Counted from the first letter of the stretch, positions 23,356-32,256 are shown. The stretch: 46,505 nt of DNA from Porcipelethomonas sp964621265 (GCA_964621265.1 CAZULQ010000015.1:1-46505), one strand, 5' to 3'. The notes: generated by a model not told the origin, from the letters alone. A program made the numbers and translations.

Positions 23356-25521
23356 ATGATAGGTACAAAATTAACTAGCAGAATCAAGGCTACTGTTATC
23401 AGCGCTGTTATGGCAGCAACTGTTTTAATCACACCTGCTTTTACACAGATGACAGACGTTTCTGCTGCAAGCGCAACTATCAATCACACATTTGTTACAA
23501 CTTCCAGCACTGCTGAAACTGCAACAAACAAGGCTAAAATCAATGTAGCAAGCCTTAAGGGTGCATCAACAATCACATTTAATCTTACAACTGACTGGAC
23601 AGAGGAAATGACTATCGGTATTTACGGTGGCGAAATTTCTGAAGATCCATGGTGGTTTGATGATGATTTTGAAGTAAAGGTTACTCCAAAGTCAGGTAAG
23701 GCTTCATTTACATATGAAGTTCCAGCAGAATATTCAAGTGTTTTAAAGAGTGTAGGTGTTGGTATCTGGTATCCAAAGGATGGTACTGAAGTTACTCTTA
23801 CAACAGCTACAACTGACAGTTCAGCTGTTGTTGATCCAAGCACTCCAGGCGAACAGGATAAGCCAGTAACAGAAAACGCTAAGAGCGGTTCTTGGACATT
23901 TACTGACAACAAGGACGGCACAGCAACAGTTTCTTCAACACTTACAGCTGAAATCTACAGCGAAGAAGGAATGGATTTCCTCCTTACTGCAGGTTATGAT
24001 GAAGAATCATACCTTGACCCTGACACAGGTGTCAGCAACTATGAAGAAGGCGACCCAATCAACTCACACAAGTTCAAGTTCAATGAATTTGGCCTTGAAG
24101 ATCTTGATACAGTTTCAATTCAGTCATTCAATTACACAATTGAATCTGAAGAAGAAATGAGCAGATTCATGTACGGCGGCGGTATCAACGTTGAACAGAT
24201 GTCACCTGCTGATACAGAATACCTCAAGGGTAAAGATGGCTACTGGTACAATGACCAGGGCGATGAAGATATGGAAGAATTCGGCGATCTCTTCGAATTT
24301 GAACCACACAGCGGTTACACAGTAACAAATGCTGGTACATACTGCGAAATCGTTTGGGACGTTCCTGAATTTGTTCAGCCATACGTTTCAAAGAACAACA
24401 ATGATACAGTTGGTATCCAGTTCTGGTATGCACAGGCTGCTAACCCACCAGAGGGCGAAGATTATGCAGAAGTTGCAGAAGTTCACCTCAAGAGCGCTTC
24501 ATGTACATATACAAGATCAATGACTGTTCCATACACAAAGACAATCAACAAGAAGGTTGGACAGAAGCTCACACCTGGTTCAGATGAAGCATCAAACCAG
24601 TATAAGTATGACCTTGCTGACCTCGGTCTTGTAAAGAGAGATCTCGTTTCAGCTGTTAAGTTCAATGTAACATCATCAGCTGACCTTACAAAGTTCACAG
24701 GCGGCGTTGGTATCTCAGTTGGCAACAACAACGGTATGGCTGACGAAGGCTGGTATATGCCTGATGCTAACATCACAGTTTTAGATCCTGAAGCTAAGAC
24801 ATTCGAAATTATGTGGATTGTTCCTGAAGGTATCAGAAAAGACGTTGATATCCTTTCTGCTGACGGAAACATCATGTTCGGTGCATGGTACGCTGGTACA
24901 GGCACAGAAGGTGACGCTCCAACAATCACACTTAACTCAATGGATTTCTATGTTTTCGAAACAAGCGAAGCTGACCTCGTTGTAGAACCTGAAAAGCTTG
25001 AAATCGCTGTTGGCGAAGAAAAGGCACTTACAATCAATGTTAAGGGCTGTGAATACATTTCAAGTAACCAGAAGGTTGCTATCTGTGAAGACGGCGTAGT
25101 TAAGGGTCTTGCAGCTGGTAACACAAACATTCTCGTAAGAACACCTGAAGGTCAGGAATTCCAGATTACAGTTAAGGTTGTTGCAGCAGCTACTACAACA
25201 GCAGTAACAACAACTGCAAAGACAACAACTACTGCAAAGACAACAACTACTACACCTGTAACAACAGTTGATCCTAACGAAGTTATCGACTGGTCAAAGG
25301 TTATGTACGGTGACGTAAACCTTGATGAACTTGTTAACGTTGCTGATATCGTAGCACTTAACATGTATCTCCTCAATGCTGAAGCAAACTACATCAATGC
25401 AACAGCAAGAGAAAATGCTCAGTGTGTATACGATGGCGTGGTTGACTCATATGACAGTACATTACTCATGAACTATGTAGCAATGATTGTTGACTACTCA
25501 GAAATAGGACCACAGGATTAA
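23356..25521 (+). CDS. secreted non-catalytic dockerin protein with three beta-sandwich-like modules
   Basis: A 721-residue protein with no catalytic domain that I recognise. The order is: signal peptide (about 1-38); module 1 (about 41-150); acidic-proline linker; module 2 (about 176-390); module 3 (about 391-535); a Big_2-type Ig domain (about 539-610, LEIAVGEEKALTINV); a Thr-rich linker (about 611-636); and a type I dockerin (about 650-715). The three modules share a pattern of a 'VP' strand (YEVPAEY, WDVPEFV, WIVPEGI) followed by a G-x-W-Y strand (VGIWYP, IQFWYA, FGAWYA). They are likely carbohydrate-binding modules of an unassigned type. The start at 23356 follows AAAGGA; other in-frame starts to 23290 run through a hairpin. 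It would attach to a scaffoldin and bind plant polymer. Confidence 0.8.
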   Translation: MIGTKLTSRIKATVISAVMAATVLITPAFTQMTDVSAASATINHTFVTTSSTAETATNKAKINVASLKGASTITFNLTTDWTEEMTIGIYGGEISEDPWWFDDDFEVKVTPKSGKASFTYEVPAEYSSVLKSVGVGIWYPKDGTEVTLTTATTDSSAVVDPSTPGEQDKPVTENAKSGSWTFTDNKDGTATVSSTLTAEIYSEEGMDFLLTAGYDEESYLDPDTGVSNYEEGDPINSHKFKFNEFGLEDLDTVSIQSFNYTIESEEEMSRFMYGGGINVEQMSPADTEYLKGKDGYWYNDQGDEDMEEFGDLFEFEPHSGYTVTNAGTYCEIVWDVPEFVQPYVSKNNNDTVGIQFWYAQAANPPEGEDYAEVAEVHLKSASCTYTRSMTVPYTKTINKKVGQKLTPGSDEASNQYKYDLADLGLVKRDLVSAVKFNVTSSADLTKFTGGVGISVGNNNGMADEGWYMPDANITVLDPEAKTFEIMWIVPEGIRKDVDILSADGNIMFGAWYAGTGTEGDAPTITLNSMDFYVFETSEADLVVEPEKLEIAVGEEKALTINVKGCEYISSNQKVAICEDGVVKGLAAGNTNILVRTPEGQEFQITVKVVAAATTTAVTTTAKTTTTAKTTTTTPVTTVDPNEVIDWSKVMYGDVNLDELVNVADIVALNMYLLNAEANYINATARENAQCVYDGVVDSYDSTLLMNYVAMIVDYSEIGPQD

Positions 25522-25538
25522 AATGTAATTTAACATTT

Positions 25539-25574
25539 AAGAAATCGCAGCTCAGTTTCTGCGATTTCTTTTTT
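25539..25574 (+). terminator. terminator of the dockerin binding protein gene
   Basis: AAGAAATCGCAG (25539-25550) pairs with CTGCGATTTCTT (25559-25570), 12 bp, 8-base loop, followed by further T residues. Confidence 0.9.
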
Positions 25575-25655
25575 AAAAAAGAATATTTTTGCTAAACTGT
25601 TTTCGGGCTGCAAGGATTTTTTCTGAGCAATCGGCTTACAGGCAATATTTTATGC

Positions 25656-25698
25656 TTGAATTCTGCACCCGTATGTGTTATCATATGGGTGCAGTTTT
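25656..25698 (+). promoter_or_regulatory. promoter overlapped by a 13-bp palindrome before the hyd operon
   Basis: TTGAAT (25656-25661), a 17-base spacer and TATCAT (25679-25684) form a promoter 28 bases before the first start codon. CTGCACCCGTATG (25663-25675) and CATATGGGTGCAG (25682-25694) pair at all 13 positions (one G-U) across the spacer, -10 box and start site, followed by TTTTATTT. It could be an operator or, if an upstream promoter exists, an attenuator. Confidence 0.7.
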
Positions 25699-25712
25699 AT
25701 TTAGGAGGGAGT

Positions 25713-25958
25713 ATGGAAAAGAGAATTGCAGTTCTGGGAATAATTGTTGATAATCCTGATATGTCATCTGATGTGAATGCAATACTGCATGAATACAGCG
25801 ATGTGATTATCGGCAGAATGGGAATACCGTATCACGAAAAGAATGTTGCGGTTATTTCCGTTGTTGTTGACACTGATGCGGATAAAATCAGTGCGCTCAC
25901 AGGTAAACTTGGAAAATTGAATGGCGTCAATGTAAAGGCGGCTATTTCAAAAAAATAG
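25713..25958 (+). CDS. TM1266-type putative regulator of the [FeFe]-hydrogenase system
   Basis: An 81-residue ferredoxin-like-fold protein, similar to the ligand-binding domain of NikR but lacking a DNA-binding part. It begins EKRIAVLGIIVDN, with IIGRMGIPY near residue 30 and VVDTDADKISALTGKLGKLNGV after. The family is found next to hydG and hydF and has been proposed to regulate the iron-only hydrogenase system. I take the ATG at 25713 behind AGGAGGG; a longer frame to 25656 would pass through the promoter palindrome. hydG begins 16 bases downstream. Confidence 0.85.
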   Translation: MEKRIAVLGIIVDNPDMSSDVNAILHEYSDVIIGRMGIPYHEKNVAVISVVVDTDADKISALTGKLGKLNGVNVKAAISKK

Positions 25959-25974
25959 ATTAGGAGTTATAAAA

Positions 25975-27417
25975 ATGTTTGATAGCAAATCTGTAAAATC
26001 GGAAGAATTTATAAGCCACGAGGAAATTCTCAAGGTTCTGGCTTATGGTGAAGAACACAAAAATGATGAAGAAAAGGTTAAGGAGATACTCAAAAAGGCT
26101 GAGACACTTGTTGGTCTTGACAGATATGAGGTTTCCGTACTTCTTCATGCATGTGAAAATACTGAAAATGCACAGCTCAGAGAAATCATTTTCAAAATGG
26201 CAAGAAAAATCAAAGAGGACATTTACGGCAGAAGAATTGTTATGTTCGCCCCTCTTTATGTTTCAAATTACTGCATAAACGGCTGTAAATACTGCGGTTA
26301 CCACTGCGGTTCGGGAATTAAGAGAAAGAAGCTTACTCAGGAAGAGGTTGCTGAGGAATGTCGTGCAATTGAGGATATGGGTCACAAGAGAATTGCTCTT
26401 GAAGCGGGCGAGGACCCGAAAAACTGCACTATCGACTATATTATCGAGTGCATGAAAACAGCTTATGCCACAAAAAATAAGAACGGTGAAATCAGAAGAA
26501 TCAATGTAAATATCGCCGCAACAACAGTTGAGGACTACAAAAAGCTCAAGGAAGCAGGAATCGGCACATACATTCTTTTCCAGGAGACATATCACAAGCC
26601 GACTTATGAAAAGCTTCATCCGTCAGGACCAAAAAGTGACTATGATTATCACACAACTGCTCATGACCGTGCAATGCAGGGCGGTATTGATGACGTTGGT
26701 ATCGGTGTACTTTACGGTCTTTACGAGTATAAGTATGAAGTAATCGGAACAATGCTTCATGTTAAGCACCTTGAAGATACATTCGGTGTCGGACCTCACA
26801 CAATTTCAATCCCAAGAATCAGAATGGCTGAGGGCGTTGACCTGAGTCTGTTCCCGAACATCGTTTCAGATGAACAGTTCAAGACAATTATTGCAGTACT
26901 CAGACTTGCAGTTCCTTACACAGGCATGATTATTTCTACAAGAGAGGAACAGAATTTCAGAGATGAAATTATTTCTCTTGGTATCTCTCAGACAAGCGGC
27001 GGTTCATGTACAGGCGTCGGCGGTTACGCTAAAAGACTTTCGGGTTGTGACTGCTGCGATGAAGAGAATACAGCACAGTTCAAGGTTTCTGATGAAAGAA
27101 CAGAAGCCGAAGTTTCAAAGGCACTCCTCAAAAACGGATACATTCCAAGCTTCTGTACAGCATGCTACCGTGAAGGCAGAACAGGCGACAGATTTATGAG
27201 TCTTGCGAAAACAGGCAATATCGCAAACTGCTGTCTGCCGAATGCGATGCTTACTCTTGCTGAATACGCTCTTGACTACGGCGATGATGAATTCAAGGCA
27301 CTTACTTTTGATGTAATCAAGGCTGAAAGAGAAAATATCCTTGAACCAAAGGTTAAGACAAAGTTTGATGAATACCTTGACCTTATCAAGGCAGGAGAAA
27401 GAGATTTCAGATTCTAA
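25975..27417 (+). CDS. hydG: [FeFe]-hydrogenase maturation radical-SAM enzyme HydG
   Basis: A 480-residue enzyme that cleaves tyrosine to supply CO and cyanide ligands for the hydrogenase H-cluster. The radical-SAM motif C100-x3-C104-x2-C107 (CINGCKYC) is present. So is the C-terminal cluster motif C394-x2-C397-x22-C420 that separates HydG from the thiazole synthase ThiH. Both ends are intact and the length is normal for the family. A TTAGGAG site precedes the ATG. It is in an operon with the TM1266-type gene and hydF. Confidence 0.96.
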   Translation: MFDSKSVKSEEFISHEEILKVLAYGEEHKNDEEKVKEILKKAETLVGLDRYEVSVLLHACENTENAQLREIIFKMARKIKEDIYGRRIVMFAPLYVSNYCINGCKYCGYHCGSGIKRKKLTQEEVAEECRAIEDMGHKRIALEAGEDPKNCTIDYIIECMKTAYATKNKNGEIRRINVNIAATTVEDYKKLKEAGIGTYILFQETYHKPTYEKLHPSGPKSDYDYHTTAHDRAMQGGIDDVGIGVLYGLYEYKYEVIGTMLHVKHLEDTFGVGPHTISIPRIRMAEGVDLSLFPNIVSDEQFKTIIAVLRLAVPYTGMIISTREEQNFRDEIISLGISQTSGGSCTGVGGYAKRLSGCDCCDEENTAQFKVSDERTEAEVSKALLKNGYIPSFCTACYREGRTGDRFMSLAKTGNIANCCLPNAMLTLAEYALDYGDDEFKALTFDVIKAERENILEPKVKTKFDEYLDLIKAGERDFRF

Positions 27418-27429
27418 GAGGTAAAACCT

Positions 27430-28614
27430 ATGATTTCTAATTTAGACCAGACACCTAAGGCACTTCGTATTCACATAGGTGTTTTCGGTGATACAAATGC
27501 CGGAAAATCGACCTTTATCAACGCAATTACAGGTCAGGATATCGCCCTAACCTCTCCTGTTGCGGGGACGACAACAGACCCCGTTTTCAAGCCAATGGAG
27601 CTTCTGCCGCTCGGACCTGTGGTGTTTATTGATACTGCGGGACTTGATGATACTTCCGAGCTTGGCGATGTGCGTGTGAAAAAATCGCTCCAGCAGCTTG
27701 AACAGTGCGACGCTGTCGTGCTTGTGATAAACGGGAAAACAGCTGACGCTGAAACCCAGAAAAAGTATGCTGACATGATGAAGTCAAAGAAAAAGCCTGT
27801 TCTGGGAGTTGTGAATCTTGTGGACGGTGAAAGTACTGCTGATTTCAGCGGAATATGCAACAAACTGGTTTCGGCTGACTTAAGCGATAAGACACAGGCT
27901 GAAAAAATAAAATCTGCTCTTGTTGAACTTCTTAAAACAAGAGAGGAAGAACCTCTGCTGACTGCTGATTTGGTAAAACAGGGTGACACAGTCCTCCTGA
28001 TTACCCCTCAGGATATGCAGGCGCCAAAGGGCAGACTTATTATGCCTGAAGTACAGGTTATAAGGGATTTGCTTGATAATAAGTGCATAACGATTGCGGT
28101 TACGGTTGAGAATATTCAGTCGGCACTTGATAATCTGAAAAATCCGCCTGCGCTTGTGATTACAGATTCGCAGATTTTCAAAAATGTGAACGAGATTGTG
28201 CCGAAGGATATACGCCTTACGTCTTTTTCACTCCTTATGGCGAAAATCAAGGGTGACCTTGCAAAACTTGCTGAGGGTGCAAAAACAATCGAAACACTCA
28301 GCGACGGCGATAAGGTGCTTATTCTTGAAAGCTGTGCACATCATGCAATGGACGATGATATTGCAAGGGTGAAAATTCCGAATCTGCTCAGAAAATATAC
28401 AGGCAAAAAGCTTGAAATTGAAAATGTTTCGGGGCAGAATCTGAATCTTGATATAGCGCAGTATAAGCTTGCAATTCACTGCGGCGGCTGTATGGTTAAC
28501 AGAAGTGCAATGCTCGCAAAGCAGAGAAGCTTTGAGGACAATGGCGTTCCGATGACAAATTTCGGAGTGGCTATTGCCTATATGAACGGTATTTTTGACA
28601 GAGTATGCTGGTAA
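27430..28614 (+). CDS. hydF: [FeFe]-hydrogenase maturation GTPase HydF
   Basis: A 394-residue scaffold on which the two-iron subcluster is assembled before transfer to the hydrogenase. The N-terminal G domain has P-loop GDTNAGKS (20-27) and DTAGLDD near 65. The C-terminal cluster-binding ligands are C302-x-H304, then H350-C351-x2-C354, matching the CxHx(44-53)HCxxC family pattern. It starts 12 bases after hydG behind AAGAGG. hydE and the hydrogenase itself are not in the window. Confidence 0.96.
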   Translation: MISNLDQTPKALRIHIGVFGDTNAGKSTFINAITGQDIALTSPVAGTTTDPVFKPMELLPLGPVVFIDTAGLDDTSELGDVRVKKSLQQLEQCDAVVLVINGKTADAETQKKYADMMKSKKKPVLGVVNLVDGESTADFSGICNKLVSADLSDKTQAEKIKSALVELLKTREEEPLLTADLVKQGDTVLLITPQDMQAPKGRLIMPEVQVIRDLLDNKCITIAVTVENIQSALDNLKNPPALVITDSQIFKNVNEIVPKDIRLTSFSLLMAKIKGDLAKLAEGAKTIETLSDGDKVLILESCAHHAMDDDIARVKIPNLLRKYTGKKLEIENVSGQNLNLDIAQYKLAIHCGGCMVNRSAMLAKQRSFEDNGVPMTNFGVAIAYMNGIFDRVCW

Positions 28615-28648
28615 TATGAAAAAAACAGGAAAAAAATTCAGAAAACAC

Positions 28649-28677
28649 TTGACTTGACGGGGAAAGTGTGATAAAAT
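28649..28677 (+). promoter_or_regulatory. promoter of rplU-prp-rpmA
   Basis: TTGACT (28649-28654), a 17-base spacer and TAAAAT (28672-28677). Confidence 0.8.
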
Positions 28678-28690
28678 AATTTTGCCGCAT

Positions 28691-28765
28691 GTTTACGGTT
28701 TTGAAAGTTGACGTTTGTCACACCGTATATACAGCGAGTTTTAAAGAAAAGGCAGGTGCCGAAAA
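28691..28765 (+). ncRNA. candidate L21 autoregulatory leader
   Basis: The 5' leader holds a stem TACGGT (28694-28699) / ACCGTA (28722-28727) enclosing an inner TGAC-GTTT-GTCA hairpin (28709-28720), then GGCAGGTGCC over the ribosome binding site. Position and structure resemble the Firmicute L21 leader; identity not checked by alignment. Confidence 0.6.
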
Positions 28766-29077
28766 ATGTACGCAGTTATTGAAACAGGCGGAAAGCAGTA
28801 TCAGGTTAAAGAGGGAGATGTTCTCTTTATCGAAAAGCTTAACGCAGAAGCTGACCAGACAGTTAATTTCGACAAGGTAGTAGCAGTTGGAACAGACGCA
28901 GGTCTTAAGATTGGTGCTCCATATGTTGATAATGCAGCTGTTGAAGCTAAGGTTTTAAAGAACGGCAAGGCTAAGAAAATTACTGTTTTCACTTACAAGC
29001 CAAAGAAGGGCGAAAAGAAGAAGCAGGGTCACAGACAGCCTTACACACAGGTAAAAATCGAAGCAATCAAGGCTTAA
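28766..29077 (+). CDS. rplU: 50S ribosomal protein L21
   Basis: A 103-residue protein of normal L21 length opening MYAVIETGGKQYQV, with the C-terminal KKGEKKKQGHRQPYTQVKI signature. It binds 23S rRNA in the large subunit. It heads the conserved rplU-prp-rpmA operon, and prp begins 3 bases past its stop. Confidence 0.97.
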   Translation: MYAVIETGGKQYQVKEGDVLFIEKLNAEADQTVNFDKVVAVGTDAGLKIGAPYVDNAAVEAKVLKNGKAKKITVFTYKPKKGEKKKQGHRQPYTQVKIEAIKA

Positions 29078-29080
29078 TTT

Positions 29081-29398
29081 ATGATTATCGCTGAGTTTTT
29101 TGGAACAGAAAGCGAAATCATGGGCTTTAAAATAAGCGGACACGCAGGATATGACGAGCATGGCAGGGATATTGTCTGTGCGGCTGTATCATCAGCGGTT
29201 CAGCTTACGGCAAATATGATTACTGAAATATTTGGATATGATGCTGAGGTTTCTGCTGAGGGTGATACCGTTATTTTAAAAACCACATATTCCGGTGAAG
29301 AAAATCTTCAGAAGATTTTCAAGGGACTGTTTTTGCAGCTCGAATGTATTTCACAGGAATTCAAAAGAACGATTAAGATAAAATTTACGGAGGTGTAA
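29081..29398 (+). CDS. prp: ribosomal-processing cysteine protease Prp
   Basis: A 105-residue protease that removes the N-terminal extension of L27. The catalytic pair is seen as H21 in SGHAGYDEHG and C33 in DIVCAAVS. It lacks an obvious ribosome binding site and starts 3 bases after rplU, so translation is probably coupled. It lies directly before its substrate gene rpmA. Confidence 0.94.
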   Translation: MIIAEFFGTESEIMGFKISGHAGYDEHGRDIVCAAVSSAVQLTANMITEIFGYDAEVSAEGDTVILKTTYSGEENLQKIFKGLFLQLECISQEFKRTIKIKFTEV

Positions 29399-29400
29399 GT

Positions 29401-29685
29401 ATGCTTAAGATCAGTATGCAGTTTTTCGCTCATAAGAAGGGTGTAGGTTCAACTAAGAACGGCCGTGACTCAGAAGCTAAGAGATTAGGCGTTAAGAGAG
29501 CTGACGGTCAGTTTGTACTCGCAGGCAACATTCTCGTTCGCCAGAGAGGTACACACATTCATCCGGGTGAGGGTGTAGGCAGAGGTTCAGATGATACTCT
29601 CTTTGCCCTTGTAAACGGAAAGGTTAAGTTTGAACGTGTTGGACGTGACCGTAAGAAGGTTAGCGTTTACGCTGTTGAACAGTAA
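29401..29685 (+). CDS. rpmA: 50S ribosomal protein L27 with Prp-cleaved N-terminal extension
   Basis: A 94-residue protein. Residues 1-9 (MLKISMQFF) form the Firmicute extension; Prp would cut after F9 to expose AHKKG, the tail that reaches the peptidyl transferase centre. The remainder, with the conserved RQRGT and HPGEGVGRGSDDTLFAL, is typical L27. GGAGGTG precedes the ATG, 2 bases past the prp stop. A terminator follows. Confidence 0.97.
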   Translation: MLKISMQFFAHKKGVGSTKNGRDSEAKRLGVKRADGQFVLAGNILVRQRGTHIHPGEGVGRGSDDTLFALVNGKVKFERVGRDRKKVSVYAVEQ

Positions 29686-29707
29686 GAACTAAACTTATGT
29701 TGATTAC

Positions 29708-29738
29708 AAATCCCGGGCTTTTGCTTGGGATTTTGTTT
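29708..29738 (+). terminator. terminator of rplU-prp-rpmA
   Basis: AAATCCCGGGC (29708-29718) pairs with GCTTGGGATTT (29723-29733), 11 bp with two G-U pairs and a TTTT loop, followed by TGTTTTA. Confidence 0.8.
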
Positions 29739-29819
29739 TATAGCTTATTCAGGAAGTCTCCCGCCATATAAAACGGCGGTATGAAAAGTGTGCCGTATTG
29801 CGGCGGAAACGGAGAGAAT

Positions 29820-31097
29820 ATGTTTGTAGATAAGGCGATAATCAAGATTAAGGCAGGAAACGGCGGCGACGGTGCAGTTTCTTTTCATCGTGAAAAGTAT
29901 GTAGCCTCCGGCGGACCAGACGGCGGTAACGGAGGAAAAGGCGGCGACGTTGTATTTGTTGCTGATGACAACTTTTCATCGCTGATTGATTTCAGATACA
30001 AGAGAAAGTATATTGCTGAAAACGGTCAGAACGGTTCTTCCAAGAACTGCACAGGTAAAAGCGCCCCTGACCTTGTAATCAGAGTTCCGAGAGGAACAGT
30101 TATAAAAGATGCCAAAACTGGCAGAATCATGGCGGATATCTCGACAGATGAGCCGAAAATACTTGCCAAAGGCGGTTATGGCGGCAAAGGTAACTCAAAC
30201 TTTGCAACTTCAACAAGACAGATTCCGAGATTTGCAAAGCCGGGATTTCCGGGCGAGGAGTTTGAGGTTACTCTTGAGCTTAAGCTTATTGCGGATATCG
30301 GACTTGTGGGATTCCCGAATGTCGGAAAGTCAACACTTATTTCTGTTGTAAGTGCGGCAAAACCGAAAATTGCCAACTATCACTTTACAACCCTTACACC
30401 TGTTCTGGGTGTAGTTAAAATAAGCGAGGAAAAGTCGTTTGTTATGGCGGATATTCCTGGTCTTATTGAGGGCGCAAGTGATGGCGTGGGTCTTGGACAC
30501 GAATTTTTAAGACACGTTGAAAGATGCCGTCTTATTATTCATGTGCTCGATGTTTCGGGTATCGAGGGCAGAGACCCTATTGAGGACTTTGAAATTATCA
30601 ATGAAGAACTGAAAAACTTCAGCGAGGATTTGGCAAAGTGTCCGCAGATAGTTGCCGCAAACAAGAGTGATATGGCAACTGACGAACAGGTTGAGCGATT
30701 GGAAAAGTATATTACCGAAAAGGGTATGAGCTTCTTTAAGATTTCTGCTGCTACAACAGAAGGTACAAAGGACCTTATGAATGCTGCGGCGATTGAACTT
30801 GAAAAGCTTCCGCCTGTAAGAGAATATGAGGCAGAGCCTGTTTCACAGGAAGAACTTGAAGAAAAGGCTCTTGAAAATACCAAGTTTGAAATCGAAATCG
30901 AAGACGATGTCTATTATGTTTATGCGCCGTGGCTTGAGCCTATTATGCGTACTATAAACATGGAGGACTATTCCTCACTGCTCTATTTCCAGCAGGTGCT
31001 CAGAAGAAGCGGTATTATTGACAAGCTTGAGGAAATGGGCATCAATGAGGGAGATACAGTAAATATCTTCGGATTTGAATTTGATTTTGTTGATTAA
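29820..31097 (+). CDS. obg: GTPase Obg
   Basis: A 425-residue GTPase involved in 50S assembly and stress signalling. The glycine-rich OBG domain is at residues 1-160 (GGKGGDVVFVAD, GGYGGKGNSNFATS). The G domain is at about 160-330 (GFPNVGKST, DIPGLIEGA, AANKSD). A C-terminal OCT domain is at about 350-425. I take the ATG at 29820 after GGAGAG; an in-frame start at 29781 would add 13 residues not found in the family. Its position after rpmA is a common arrangement. Confidence 0.96.
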   Translation: MFVDKAIIKIKAGNGGDGAVSFHREKYVASGGPDGGNGGKGGDVVFVADDNFSSLIDFRYKRKYIAENGQNGSSKNCTGKSAPDLVIRVPRGTVIKDAKTGRIMADISTDEPKILAKGGYGGKGNSNFATSTRQIPRFAKPGFPGEEFEVTLELKLIADIGLVGFPNVGKSTLISVVSAAKPKIANYHFTTLTPVLGVVKISEEKSFVMADIPGLIEGASDGVGLGHEFLRHVERCRLIIHVLDVSGIEGRDPIEDFEIINEELKNFSEDLAKCPQIVAANKSDMATDEQVERLEKYITEKGMSFFKISAATTEGTKDLMNAAAIELEKLPPVREYEAEPVSQEELEEKALENTKFEIEIEDDVYYVYAPWLEPIMRTINMEDYSSLLYFQQVLRRSGIIDKLEEMGINEGDTVNIFGFEFDFVD

Positions 31098-31118
31098 TAT
31101 ATCGAACGGAGAAGAATT

Positions 31119-31505
31119 ATGGACGGTATTCTGACTGAACATGAGGTAAACCAGTATAGCCCGTTGACGCTTGCGTTTTACGGCGACAGCGTGTATGAGC
31201 GGCTTGTGAGACAGCATATTGTGCTTAATGCAAATATGCCTGCGTCAAAGCTGCATGAGCTTAAAGTGAAAAAGGTGTGCGCATCATATCAGTCGGACGC
31301 ACTTGAAAAATTACTTCCCCATCTTGATGAAAAGGAAACGGCTGTTGTAAAGCGTGGCAGAAATGCTACGGGTAATAACGTTCCGAAAAGCTCAAATGCT
31401 GTAGATTACCGCAGAGCGACGGGCTTTGAGGCTTTATTCGGTTATCTTGACCTGCTTGGACGCAGTGAGAGAATACAGGAGCTGTTTGAAATAATAATTG
31501 ATTAA
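31119..31505 (+). CDS. mrnC: mini-ribonuclease III
   Basis: A 128-residue RNase III catalytic domain without the double-stranded-RNA-binding domain, which processes 23S rRNA ends. FYGDSVYERLVR near residue 20 and TGFEALFGYLDL near 107 are the paired acidic active-site motifs. KRGRNATGNNVPKS is also characteristic. CGGAGAAG precedes the ATG, and yebC starts 16 bases after the stop. Confidence 0.92.
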   Translation: MDGILTEHEVNQYSPLTLAFYGDSVYERLVRQHIVLNANMPASKLHELKVKKVCASYQSDALEKLLPHLDEKETAVVKRGRNATGNNVPKSSNAVDYRRATGFEALFGYLDLLGRSERIQELFEIIID

Positions 31506-31521
31506 AAGGAGTGTGCAAACA

Positions 31522-32256
31522 ATGTCAGGACATTCAAAATGGAACAACATTAAGAGAAAGAAAGCGGCTACTGACGCTGCTAAGGGTAAGATTTTCACAA
31601 AAATCGGACGTGAAATCACAGTATGCGTAAAGGAAGGCGGACCAGACCCTAACAATAATGCCAAGCTTCGTGACCTTATCGCAAAGGCAAAGCAGAACAA
31701 TGTACCTAACGATAACATCGAAAGAGTTATCAAGAAGGCCGCCGGCGACGGTGACAAGAACAATTACGAAACAATGATTTACGAGGGCTACGGTCCTAAC
31801 GGCGTTGCTGTAATCGTTGAATCACTTACAGATAACAAGAACAGAACAGCAGGCGATGTTCGTCACTACTTTGACAAGTTCGGCGGAAACCTCGGTACAA
31901 GCGGCTGTGTATCATTCATGTTCTCAAGCAAGGGTGTGGTTGTAGTTGAAAACAACGGTCTTGATGAAGATACACTCATGGAAGATGCTTTTGAATTCGG
32001 TGCTGATGACTTCACACTTGAAGAAGAAGCTGCTGAAATTACATGTGAGCCTGCTGACCTCGGTACACTCAGAGAAGGTCTTACATCAAAGGGATATAAC
32101 GTTCTCTCAGCTGAAGTTGACCGTATTCCTGCGACATACACAACACTCACAGATGAAGAACATATCAAGAAAATGAACCTTCTTCTTGAACATCTTGAGG
32201 ACAACGACGATGTTCAGAACGTTTACCACAACTGGGAAATGCCTGAGGAAGAATAA
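31522..32256 (+). CDS. yebC: YebC/PmpR (TACO1-like) family protein
   Basis: A 244-residue member of the YebC family, reported both as transcription regulators and as factors aiding translation of difficult sequences. It opens MSGHSKWNNIKRKKAATDAAKGKIF, shows ITVCVKEGGPDP near residue 33, and has the acidic middle domain typical of the family. The ATG at 31522 follows AAAGGAG. An earlier in-frame start at 31498 would overlap mrnC. A terminator follows. Confidence 0.95.
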   Translation: MSGHSKWNNIKRKKAATDAAKGKIFTKIGREITVCVKEGGPDPNNNAKLRDLIAKAKQNNVPNDNIERVIKKAAGDGDKNNYETMIYEGYGPNGVAVIVESLTDNKNRTAGDVRHYFDKFGGNLGTSGCVSFMFSSKGVVVVENNGLDEDTLMEDAFEFGADDFTLEEEAAEITCEPADLGTLREGLTSKGYNVLSAEVDRIPATYTTLTDEEHIKKMNLLLEHLEDNDDVQNVYHNWEMPEEE

